Of a stretch of DNA of 58,091 nt, positions 8,171-15,711 are shown in pieces. Where the stretch lies: NCBI GenBank assembly GCA_017883965.1, contig JAFNKG010000008.1, positions 1 through 58,091 on the forward strand, read 5' to 3'. A program made the translations under genes and the position numbers. Source of the stretch: Candidatus Methanophagales archaeon. GTDB lineage: Archaea; Halobacteriota; Syntropharchaeia; Alkanophagales; Methanospirareceae. Position 1 is the stretch's first letter. Every line of letters begins with the position of its first letter. Below the pieces are notes generated by a model, which worked only from the letters and a program-made list of their open reading frames with translations, ran no database searches and was not told the origin of the DNA.

Positions 8171-9181
8171 ATGAAAATAGAAGAAGTAAAGAAGAAGTAT
8201 GAGAAAGATTTATTGAAGAAGGCTAATGTTGTAGGGGTGATGAGGGGATATAAGATCAAGGAAGAAGAGAAAACCGATGAGCTGAGCATAGTATGCATGG
8301 TAGAAAAGAAGATTCGCAAAGAAGAGCTGAAGAAGAGAGATCTCATACCCACTAAAATAAAAGAAGTCACGACTGATGTAATACAGGTGGGTAAAATAAA
8401 GGCTCTACAAATGGACAAGAAAGCTCAACATAGACCCTGCCCAATGGGGACCTCTGGGGGACACTATATGATAACCGCGGGTACAAACGGAGAGCTACTC
8501 AGAGACAAGAAGACAGGTAAGATGTGCCTAGGCACCAACAATCACGTAGGGGCGAACTCGAATGATGCTCAGATAGGCGATCCCTATCTCCAGCCCGGAC
8601 CTTATGATGGAGGCACAACTCGAGACGACGTAATAGGAAATCTCTTGAGATTCGTACCCATAGAATTTGTCGGCGACCCAAGTCCATGCATAGCCGCCAG
8701 ATTTTGGGGCATGCTCTACAATGTCCCTGCGAGGCTGTTCAGGAGAAGGACAAGGCTGAGACCAGTTATCGAATATCCTGTGTATAACCATGTGGATGCA
8801 GCCATAATTGAAGTCAATAAAATGGATGTCACAGCGGAGGTAGTGGATATAGGAGTACCAAAGGAAGTTAAACAAGCTCAACTCGATATGCTCGTACAAA
8901 AATCGGGCAGAACGACTTGCCGCACCGTTGACGGACTGATAACCGGTATAGATGCCATGATAGGTCCTATATCTTACGGTCCAGGGAAATTCGCCTATTT
9001 CAAAGATCAAATAGTTATAAGTAAGGAGGGATTCAGCGCTGGAGGCGATTCTGGGAGTTTGGTCCTCGATATGAATGGCTATGCCGTGGGTAAACTCTTC
9101 GCCGGCAGCGAGAAAATTACAATAGCCAACCATATACAGAGCTATCTAGATCTGCTAGATGCAGAATTGGTTACAGAATGA
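8171..9181 (+). CDS. Trypsin-like serine protease with N-terminal propeptide-like domain, 336 aa
   Basis: Chymotrypsin-fold protease with a recognisable triad: His125 in NNHVG, Asp209 in VDAAII, Ser294 in GGDSGS. Residues 1-80 form a separate alpha/beta domain (KTDELSIVC, RDLIPTKI, TTDV, VGKIKAL), seen in some prokaryotic trypsin-like proteins and possibly a propeptide or inhibitor module. There is no signal peptide. The start ATG 8171 has AAAGGAGG (8155-8162) upstream. An 83-residue stand-alone copy of the N-terminal domain begins 9 bases after the stop (9191), so the two are co-transcribed. Substrate unknown. Confidence 0.85.
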   Translation: MKIEEVKKKYEKDLLKKANVVGVMRGYKIKEEEKTDELSIVCMVEKKIRKEELKKRDLIPTKIKEVTTDVIQVGKIKALQMDKKAQHRPCPMGTSGGHYMITAGTNGELLRDKKTGKMCLGTNNHVGANSNDAQIGDPYLQPGPYDGGTTRDDVIGNLLRFVPIEFVGDPSPCIAARFWGMLYNVPARLFRRRTRLRPVIEYPVYNHVDAAIIEVNKMDVTAEVVDIGVPKEVKQAQLDMLVQKSGRTTCRTVDGLITGIDAMIGPISYGPGKFAYFKDQIVISKEGFSAGGDSGSLVLDMNGYAVGKLFAGSEKITIANHIQSYLDLLDAELVTE

Positions 9182-9190
9182 GGTTGTTCG

Positions 9191-9442
9191 ATGGCTACAA
9201 TGGAAGAAGTGAGAAGGGTGAAGGAAAGGCACGAGGCAGAGCTCATGGAGAAGTCCGGGGTAGTAGGTTGCGCAATCGGCTACAAGCACGTCGGTGGCAA
9301 AAAGACCGACGAGCTTTGTATTGTCTGCTATGTGATAGAGAAGAAACTGGAGAGGGAACTTAGAAAACAAGACATCATCCCCAAGGAAATTCAGGGGATC
9401 CCAACAGACGTTGTTGAATCAGGTGAGATTCGGGCGCTGTGA
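9191..9442 (+). CDS. Stand-alone copy of the protease N-terminal domain, 83 aa
   Basis: Aligns over its full length with residues 1-80 of the preceding trypsin-like protease: GVVGC-IGYK, KKTDELCIVCYV, the basic helix, IIPKEI, PTDVVESGEIRAL. It ends exactly where that protease's domain joins the catalytic part. The frame is clean from ATG 9191, in the same operon with a 9-base gap. By analogy with propeptides acting in trans it could inhibit or chaperone the protease; that is inference. It may instead be the 5' end of a second, deleted protease gene, since nothing protease-like follows. Confidence 0.75.
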   Translation: MATMEEVRRVKERHEAELMEKSGVVGCAIGYKHVGGKKTDELCIVCYVIEKKLERELRKQDIIPKEIQGIPTDVVESGEIRAL

Positions 9443-9516
9443 AAAGTGGGTTATGGAATGGACGTATTTAAAATATAAGATGTCACTTGAAAGGGGAAAT
9501 GAATAAGAAAAGAGTT

Positions 9517-11568
9517 TTAATCGATGTACGGGTCCACCCACTGCGACCAGAACTGAACCGGGTTCTTAACCGGCGTCATTTCTCCATTATCCGGGCTGAA
9601 CAACTCGCTGTTGTAAAACACGAAACTTTCGTTCATTTGATGCTCTAAGTTACTCCGTAACAATCCTTCAACGGTTTCTTTTTCAACCTCTCCTGCCGCT
9701 CGAAGAATTCTTATGAGATATGGCGTATCTCTCGGCCAGACCACCGCCTCATGGTATTCCCCATCGCCATAATAAGACCCCTTAGGAGACTTCTTCACCA
9801 CTATCCCGAACGGTAAGCCCTTCTTTTCCACCAACAAATTCTCCTTCACACCTTTGATAAATCCCTTCAATTCGTGTTGAGAAAAGACGTTCTCATCCAG
9901 CAGCAAAGAAAATGCGACCATGGCAGGTGACCCAGGCGTCTTATCCTTTTTACCATCCATCGCTACGATATTGTATAAATTATTCTCGTCAGCATCCCAG
10001 AACACTTTTTTGAAGTTTCTAAGCGCTTTTTCTAATAATGAAGAATAAATCCCCTTTTTGTCTTCGTCCTCAGAGCACATCCTCACACAATAGCTCAGCA
10101 TTTTTATCCATTCCGCATTTATCTCAGGCAAGAAATACTTCGGCTTGTTCAGTTCGTCTTCGTCTTTTATTTCTTCACACCATGAATCCGGTATTCTTAC
10201 CGAAACTTTCGCTCTTTTACCTTTTATTTCTATCTCTCGCTTAGTATCAGTCCACGAATGCCAGGGAACGACAGAAACAAGCCCATTGTCATGCAGAACC
10301 GGCGCACCATTTATCCTGTTCAAATCGTTCATCATGAATCGAGAGATGGTGAACTCCGCCCTTCCCGAAATCGTGTTCGCAAAACCTTTATCCTCTTTCC
10401 TCCTTAAAAACTCACCCGCGGCGATAAATGCGAGCAACGTGGCATCCGCATTGTTATAATCCAATTCCTCGCTTGCCCTTTCCGGGAATCTATTTGGTAT
10501 CCTTCCGTAATCATTCTGATACTCGAATGAATGCAGTATAATATCCCGTATCCTTTCGGCATGTCCAATGCGAAATAAAGTCTCGATGTTGTTTATGATT
10601 CCTTCAAACATGTCCCTAAACCAGGATGTTCTGAACCAAAAATCGCCAGCTTCGTAGAAGAATTTGTTACCTACGTGAATCCCGAATTTGGAAAGTGCAA
10701 GTGCTCTGAAGGCAACCGCAGGATCATTTATGCCAAGCGATTTTACCAACTCTTTTGCTATTTTTTCTTCTTCACTCTCATCGTTCAACCAATTTTTTCC
10801 TTTTTCATTCAGCCATTCGAGTTGTGCCTCCGAATTGCTGCAAGATATGATGAGCAAGGCGGTTGAACTGTCACCAAAAGCAATCTCTATTTCACCTAAG
10901 GATACTGGCTTCTTTGTTTCTCCTTTGAATACCACACCACCGTCTGTTTTCTCTCTGAACCCAGAGCCGAGTTTATACCACCATTCGTTTTCCTTCTTCC
11001 ATGTTCTGACCTCGCATTCGTTTACCGTTCTAATCGCGATACATTTTTCATCCTTACAGATATGCATTCCATCGTTTAGAGCACAGGAAAAATGCTGCTC
11101 CGGCTCTGAATAGTCATACATGTGTCTTATGTCCACAATCGGCTCGATTACAACTGATGATGCATTGCTTTCAAGCGAAACGCAAGCAGTGATGCCGTTC
11201 TGCGTTGCTCCGATATTCATCAAATAGTAACTTATAGCGAGATTTACACCCTCTTCTTTATTTTCGTAATAGTAAATAGCCTTCCAGGGGAAAACAGCTA
11301 CTTTCTTCGCCAATAGCTTCGCATATCGCTCTCCTTTCTTCGCACCCGCTGCTATTCCATCTAAGAAATGGAAATTCTCTCCTTCTATCAAAACTGAGAG
11401 CCCTTCATAAGGATAATCCCTGTTAGGAACGATTTTTTCCAACGAATCACCAAAAGGGACGGAGAAAGCCGACTGAGACCACGATGCTTGTGGTCGTTTA
11501 AGTATGACATGCCTGGTTAGTGCGTGATTTTTGTGCTCTGTCGGTTGGAGGTCAATGCTTGGGTTCAT
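9517..11568 (-). CDS. Archaeal glycogen debranching enzyme (amylo-alpha-1,6-glucosidase type), 683 aa
   Basis: Removes alpha-1,6 branches from glycogen or starch-like polymers in the cytoplasm. Residues of about 1-260 form the N-terminal beta-rich domain; the (alpha/alpha)6 catalytic part follows, with FRTSWFRDMFEG, a DYNNADATL segment and, near the C-terminus, AVVWPRDTPYLIRIL. The length fits archaeal GDE family members. It is the last gene of a minus-strand operon after GH57 and GH15 enzymes (22-base gap to the GH15 gene). Its 3' end is copied twice as fragments at 4763-5014 and 5445-5828. Function is well supported by family and context. Confidence 0.9.
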   Translation of the reverse strand: MNPSIDLQPTEHKNHALTRHVILKRPQASWSQSAFSVPFGDSLEKIVPNRDYPYEGLSVLIEGENFHFLDGIAAGAKKGERYAKLLAKKVAVFPWKAIYYYENKEEGVNLAISYYLMNIGATQNGITACVSLESNASSVVIEPIVDIRHMYDYSEPEQHFSCALNDGMHICKDEKCIAIRTVNECEVRTWKKENEWWYKLGSGFREKTDGGVVFKGETKKPVSLGEIEIAFGDSSTALLIISCSNSEAQLEWLNEKGKNWLNDESEEEKIAKELVKSLGINDPAVAFRALALSKFGIHVGNKFFYEAGDFWFRTSWFRDMFEGIINNIETLFRIGHAERIRDIILHSFEYQNDYGRIPNRFPERASEELDYNNADATLLAFIAAGEFLRRKEDKGFANTISGRAEFTISRFMMNDLNRINGAPVLHDNGLVSVVPWHSWTDTKREIEIKGKRAKVSVRIPDSWCEEIKDEDELNKPKYFLPEINAEWIKMLSYCVRMCSEDEDKKGIYSSLLEKALRNFKKVFWDADENNLYNIVAMDGKKDKTPGSPAMVAFSLLLDENVFSQHELKGFIKGVKENLLVEKKGLPFGIVVKKSPKGSYYGDGEYHEAVVWPRDTPYLIRILRAAGEVEKETVEGLLRSNLEHQMNESFVFYNSELFSPDNGEMTPVKNPVQFWSQWVDPYID

Positions 11569-11590
11569 GACTTATTATAAGTTTCTTTGA

Positions 11591-12691
11591 TCAAACTTTC
11601 TTTTCAAGGAAAGTTTGTGTTATAGCAAACACAGCATGCGCCCATACAAGCGGGCAAACGGATTTTTGTAACTCGTTTTCAAATATCTGCTCAGGGATGT
11701 AAGGGCTGTTTAAACGTTTCAAAACCCATTCGTGGTATCTCCTCGCCTTTTCCTTCTCTCTGCGCATTGCGTAATATATAGCCATCCAGAAATTGAGCAA
11801 GGGCCATGCACCCGCTCCTTTGCACCTCAACTTACCATCTTGCGTCCACCCGTCGTAAACGTCCTTTTCGTATCTATGAACGCCACCGTTTTCTACTATC
11901 TTATTTTCCATTGCATTTACCGTATTCACCATCTGCGGGTCATTCGCACTGCATGCCTCAAACGGATACACTAACCCAAGCACGGAAGCATCAACCACGT
12001 AGTCGTTTATCTTGCCAAAAGTTCTCAAGAAATATTTGTGCGAAGCATCATAACCCTTATTTATCATTTCCTCCATTTCCTTCGCACATCTCAGCCATTT
12101 CTTGTTTTTGCTTTCGTCTTTTAGTCCTATCATCAGTGCATCTGCGCATCTAAGCCCTCTCGCACATGCCGCTAAGGAATAAGTATGATTATCTGCGAGG
12201 TCAGGAAACGTGCATCTCTCTTCCCATAAGTCGTATGTCGGCACGATAAAATGATTCCTGTCCCAGAGTTTACAGATTCCATCCGCAGCTTTCTCTATCA
12301 GGTCTTTGAACTCAACAGCATCCTCTGTTCTCTGTTGATAGGCATAGTGGTGCCAGACAGCCCACAATAAAGTCCCTGTTTGGTCCGGCTGGAATTGCCC
12401 ACCTGCCTTTGCGCCATTTGTATGATACGTCTGATAGAAAAGACCATCCCGGTCAAACCCTTCCGCCCTTTCCAAACACCACTGGAAAAAATCTTCCTGT
12501 ATTCCTATGCCCATAATATCTGCTGCGACACATATGTATGAGGCGTCTCTCACCCATACGCAGCGATAAGGCGAAGCATCTCGTGGATAATATTTCTTAT
12601 CGGTATTAGCAGCGACTATCGCTCCGTTTTCCACTGAAGCATCTTTGATTATCCTTTTCGTGGTTTCTATTAAAGTTTCTTCTTTGATCAT
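11591..12691 (-). CDS. GH15 glucoamylase-like protein, 366 aa
   Basis: Predicted exo-acting glucan 1,4-alpha-glucosidase that releases glucose from chain ends. WVRDASY near residue 48 and YDLWEERCTF with its acidic pair match the (alpha/alpha)6 catalytic core of GH15; the C-terminal KCKGAGAWPLLNFW region is also typical. It is shorter than many GH15 proteins because it lacks the N-terminal beta-sandwich domain, so it is essentially a catalytic core. There is no signal peptide, so it probably acts on intracellular glycogen together with the flanking debranching enzyme and GH57 protein. Confidence 0.85.
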   Translation of the reverse strand: MIKEETLIETTKRIIKDASVENGAIVAANTDKKYYPRDASPYRCVWVRDASYICVAADIMGIGIQEDFFQWCLERAEGFDRDGLFYQTYHTNGAKAGGQFQPDQTGTLLWAVWHHYAYQQRTEDAVEFKDLIEKAADGICKLWDRNHFIVPTYDLWEERCTFPDLADNHTYSLAACARGLRCADALMIGLKDESKNKKWLRCAKEMEEMINKGYDASHKYFLRTFGKINDYVVDASVLGLVYPFEACSANDPQMVNTVNAMENKIVENGGVHRYEKDVYDGWTQDGKLRCKGAGAWPLLNFWMAIYYAMRREKEKARRYHEWVLKRLNSPYIPEQIFENELQKSVCPLVWAHAVFAITQTFLEKKV

Positions 12692-12719
12692 TCCTTGTAA
12701 GAGGTTTCTTCACTCATTG

Positions 12720-13865
12720 TTACGCACCCCTATTTTCTTTAACTATTCCCTCCATCAACCGCTTAGCTTCTTTCGTATCCTCGTATATCCTGTGAACCCA
12801 GGCATCACCCCAGAACAGATTACAGCTCGTTTCCGCCCTCAATATATGCTCCTCTACCGCTGGTATCCTCCTACCGAGCCGGTGATATTCCCTACTTGTA
12901 GCCCACAGCTCTTCAATGCCTTCCCGCTGCTTTTCTGAACCTCCCCATTGACTGAAATCGTATCCACTTGTATTGGCAACGTTCCATGCGCCAGTTCGAA
13001 CCTTGACGTAAGTTTCAGGTGGATTCTCTTCTATAAACTCGCTTATTTTTATTGGTGTGATGGGGCAATCGCCTTTTCTTACCTTCTCCATGTAAGGAGC
13101 GAAGAAATGCCCCCAGAATCCCGATTCTTCGTGCATCTGCCTGAACCATCCGCCATTTTCGCCATCTGACCATGTTGTTACGAGACAATTCCCCTCGCAT
13201 TTCCCTGTTTTGTGCATAACTTCGCGTTCAAACCAGCCCGTGTCAAGCCCGCTTTCCTGTGCATTGCTTATGTCTCTATCCCTTGGGATAATTATTATTT
13301 CCGCTGAATCATATTCTGCGAGGTGTGGCTTATACATTATCTCTTCTATTGTCAAATTTTCTTTGACCGGCTTCACGTGCACACCATCAACAACCACATA
13401 TTTAAATCCTGTTTCTTCCAACGCAGGAATCATCTCCATGCAGAAGCCCATCTCCGGAGGCCAGAAGCCTTCTGCTGCAAACCCAAGCCCCTTCGCTTTT
13501 TCCTTCCATCGCTCTATCTGCGGTTTCCAATCCTCCATCGGTATCAAAGGAAAAAGAGGATGGTAATATCCCATACCCACGAATTCAATACCCTCTGCCT
13601 TCGGATAATCCTTCACCACCTGTTTCAAATTCAATACGGATGAGCATTTTTTTATTATTTGCGGGGCGCAAAGCTGTTCTAACAATATTCCGGAAAAACC
13701 CAAATGGATTTTTGCAACCTCTTCGTATCGCATCGCATATTTCAATGGTCGTTCATAGCATAGAATTATCTGTTTCGCTCCCCATTCGTTCGTTTCTAAG
13801 AGTAACTCTATGTTCCCCGGTGGCTGGTGCATGTGCAAGCCTAAGGCATGATATATGGTGTGCAT
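12720..13865 (-). CDS. GH57 glycoside hydrolase, 381 aa
   Basis: Glucan hydrolase or transferase of family GH57. HMHQPPG at residues 11-17 is the first family motif, GFWPPE carries the predicted nucleophile Glu138, and TTWSDGENGGW carries the predicted acid/base Asp234. There is no signal peptide. It is the first gene of the GH57-GH15-debranching operon; a TATA-like box lies at 13884-13896, about 25 bases upstream of the ATG, so the transcript may be leaderless. Specificity (alpha-amylase, 4-alpha-glucanotransferase or branching activity) cannot be told from sequence alone. Confidence 0.88.
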   Translation of the reverse strand: MHTIYHALGLHMHQPPGNIELLLETNEWGAKQIILCYERPLKYAMRYEEVAKIHLGFSGILLEQLCAPQIIKKCSSVLNLKQVVKDYPKAEGIEFVGMGYYHPLFPLIPMEDWKPQIERWKEKAKGLGFAAEGFWPPEMGFCMEMIPALEETGFKYVVVDGVHVKPVKENLTIEEIMYKPHLAEYDSAEIIIIPRDRDISNAQESGLDTGWFEREVMHKTGKCEGNCLVTTWSDGENGGWFRQMHEESGFWGHFFAPYMEKVRKGDCPITPIKISEFIEENPPETYVKVRTGAWNVANTSGYDFSQWGGSEKQREGIEELWATSREYHRLGRRIPAVEEHILRAETSCNLFWGDAWVHRIYEDTKEAKRLMEGIVKENRGA

Positions 13866-13883
13866 TGGATGTTCCTAGTGTTC

Positions 13884-13896
13884 CTATATATAAAAA
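13884..13896 (-). promoter_or_regulatory. TATA-like box of the alpha-glucan operon
   Basis: AT-rich TTTTTATATATAG on the minus strand, centred about 25 bases upstream of the GH57 start codon, the usual archaeal TATA-to-start-site distance. There is no ribosome-binding site between it and the ATG, which suggests a leaderless transcript. Confidence 0.55.
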
Positions 13897-13960
13897 TAAA
13901 ATCTTAAAACTAAAGGTGGTTTCTGAGTAGAATCCAACTATCAAAAAGGTCAATTACATC

Positions 13961-15163
13961 TCATGCCGTAGAAGAATTGCCAGTATTTTTATGTAATATT
14001 CTATTAAAGGGCTTTTTCAAGAACCCCCACCGTATCCCTTTTATGCTTTCTAACTCCTCGATTTCATTTGTCCCATTCTCTTCAGTCAAACCAAGCATAA
14101 GTCCCGTGATCCTCTTGTATTCTCCTTTTGAATTTGGTATCCCATATAGAATATACGGAGAGCGAGCTCTTGGAGTTGATATGGTTTTACCTCCCCCAAA
14201 CATTACGCCAATCAACTTCTCCTTTACCGATTTCCCCACACCCGCACCTATCAGTGAAATATCCATCCCTGTGCCTATCCCAGACCCGGTAAGGGGAGTA
14301 ATAGAACCAAACTTAAAAATCCAGCCAAGGATGGGCCTCTCAAGAATTAAATCCAATATCCTTTCATAGAATACCTCCCTTCTTTTACCCATGCACTCTG
14401 TAACAATTCTTAAATTCGTGATGTAATACCGATGGCGCCGCCGCCAGAATTCAGTTCCAAGCGCTCCTATTATGCCAAAAGAGATTAAAAACAGGTTAAC
14501 CTGGTTGAAGTCAAGCCCAAATTCGATTTTTAAAACCATAATAAAAACAATAATCGCAGTGAACAGAGCGAACCATCTCCAGTTTATTTGTGTTAAAGCA
14601 ATGATTATCCCGGGTATTATAATCATTAACAGCCAGGCGGTTAAGAAAAACTTTTGATCTGGCACAAAACTAATCGTAATATCGGACAATGGGGCTGTTT
14701 CTGACAGGAGTGGTGTTTTAAAGGATGATGTTTCTGACAAGATGGGTATTTTCGATAAAATCGTTTCTAATAAGACGGATATTTCTGATAAAGATATTTT
14801 CGATAAGACGGGCACAGAAGTCAGTGAATGCTGGAGAGGCTCCTTAAGTAACCGAGAAATCAAATATAAACCAAACACATATCCTCCATAAATAGAAAGA
14901 GGGCGGGATTTTATTCCCGGAATTAAAATTAAGAGCACCAGAAAGAAGTAATAAATCCATGGACTGATTTCTACCGAGAGAAATGAGTCCATGAATAAAG
15001 GAATAGAAAAGGTCGTTTCTTCCAGCTCGTTAATCAGTAGAATGAACGCGAGACCGACAATTATCAGATAAGCCCAGATCACGTAGAGATTTGAAAATGC
15101 AAGGGGGTGGGGTCTTGTTTTCTTCAGTATTTCTTCGCCTTTTAGTAACTCCCTCTTTATCAT
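13961..15163 (-). CDS. Multi-pass membrane protein with bacterial-type PH domain, 400 aa
   Basis: An N-terminal soluble stretch is followed by hydrophobic segments near residues 27-46, 70-85, about 172-190, 194-212 and 222-236. A PH-like domain (DUF304 type) then starts near residue 245 (YYITNLRIVTE, REVFYERILDL). The function of such proteins is mostly unknown; they may organise membrane complexes. Between the second and third membrane segments lies a Ser/Leu/Glu-rich stretch (about 115-165) made of imperfect 10-11-residue repeats (SKIPILSET, FKTPLLSET). Transcribed alone; TATA-like sequence lies around 15205-15248. Confidence 0.7.
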   Translation of the reverse strand: MIKRELLKGEEILKKTRPHPLAFSNLYVIWAYLIIVGLAFILLINELEETTFSIPLFMDSFLSVEISPWIYYFFLVLLILIPGIKSRPLSIYGGYVFGLYLISRLLKEPLQHSLTSVPVLSKISLSEISVLLETILSKIPILSETSSFKTPLLSETAPLSDITISFVPDQKFFLTAWLLMIIIPGIIIALTQINWRWFALFTAIIVFIMVLKIEFGLDFNQVNLFLISFGIIGALGTEFWRRRHRYYITNLRIVTECMGKRREVFYERILDLILERPILGWIFKFGSITPLTGSGIGTGMDISLIGAGVGKSVKEKLIGVMFGGGKTISTPRARSPYILYGIPNSKGEYKRITGLMLGLTEENGTNEIEELESIKGIRWGFLKKPFNRILHKNTGNSSTA

Positions 15164-15326
15164 CTATCTTTGAGAGTTTCCCCTCTAAATAATATCTTTT
15201 TATTAGATATATATTATATTTATACCGTATTTCCATATTTAAAGCTTTTGAGGTTAGCTTTCGATTAAAGAACGAGATTTTACTGGTATGTTTCGATACT
15301 GACGTTAAAGAGGCAAAATTAAACCT

Positions 15327-15620
15327 CTAAAGCTTCTTTTTAAACTCTAAAAGCACTTTCTCCACTTTCCCTGTCACCCTGTATTTCCTTATCGCTTTTC
15401 CCTTTGACTTCGGCTGTTCGGATATTTCGTAATTACTGCTCAAGAATCCATGTTCCTCTAAAGTAAGTAGATGGTAAGAAACGAGTCGTCTTTCTCCTCC
15501 CAGCACTTTACTTATCTCGTTTATGTGCATCGGCTTCTCAACAAGCAGCTCCACAATCTTATACCTCATCGGATGCAAGAGCACGTGAACTTCCTTTACT
15601 AAACTATCTTCGATTTTCAT
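15327..15620 (-). CDS. ArsR-like winged-helix transcriptional regulator, 97 aa
   Basis: Small DNA-binding protein. The N-terminal LLHPMRYKIVELL leads into a helix-turn-helix (HINEISKVLGGERRLVSYHL, about residues 32-51), then a wing with basic residues (PKSKGKAIRKYRVT) and a C-terminal helix for dimerisation. There are no metal-binding cysteines, so it is probably not a metal sensor. A TATA-like box at 15644-15655 suggests a leaderless transcript. It sits between a membrane protein and the oligosaccharyltransferase gene, all on the minus strand, but its own promoter suggests separate control. Target unknown. Confidence 0.8.
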   Translation of the reverse strand: MKIEDSLVKEVHVLLHPMRYKIVELLVEKPMHINEISKVLGGERRLVSYHLLTLEEHGFLSSNYEISEQPKSKGKAIRKYRVTGKVEKVLLEFKKKL

Positions 15621-15643
15621 GCTAAATTTTGTTAGCTGAAGTC

Positions 15644-15655
15644 ATTTATAAATTT
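15644..15655 (-). promoter_or_regulatory. TATA-like box of the winged-helix regulator
   Basis: AATTTATAAATG on the minus strand, centred about 29 bases upstream of the ATG at 15620. Confidence 0.5.
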
Positions 15656-15711
15656 TTCGCTTGTTTTTATAAAAATTGCATACGTGAAATTTCGTGGTTT
15701 CTTAACCTCAG

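Noticed and set aside
8528-9133. Minus-strand frame of 201 codons
   Set aside because: Antisense to the trypsin-like protease; no recognisable protein pattern.
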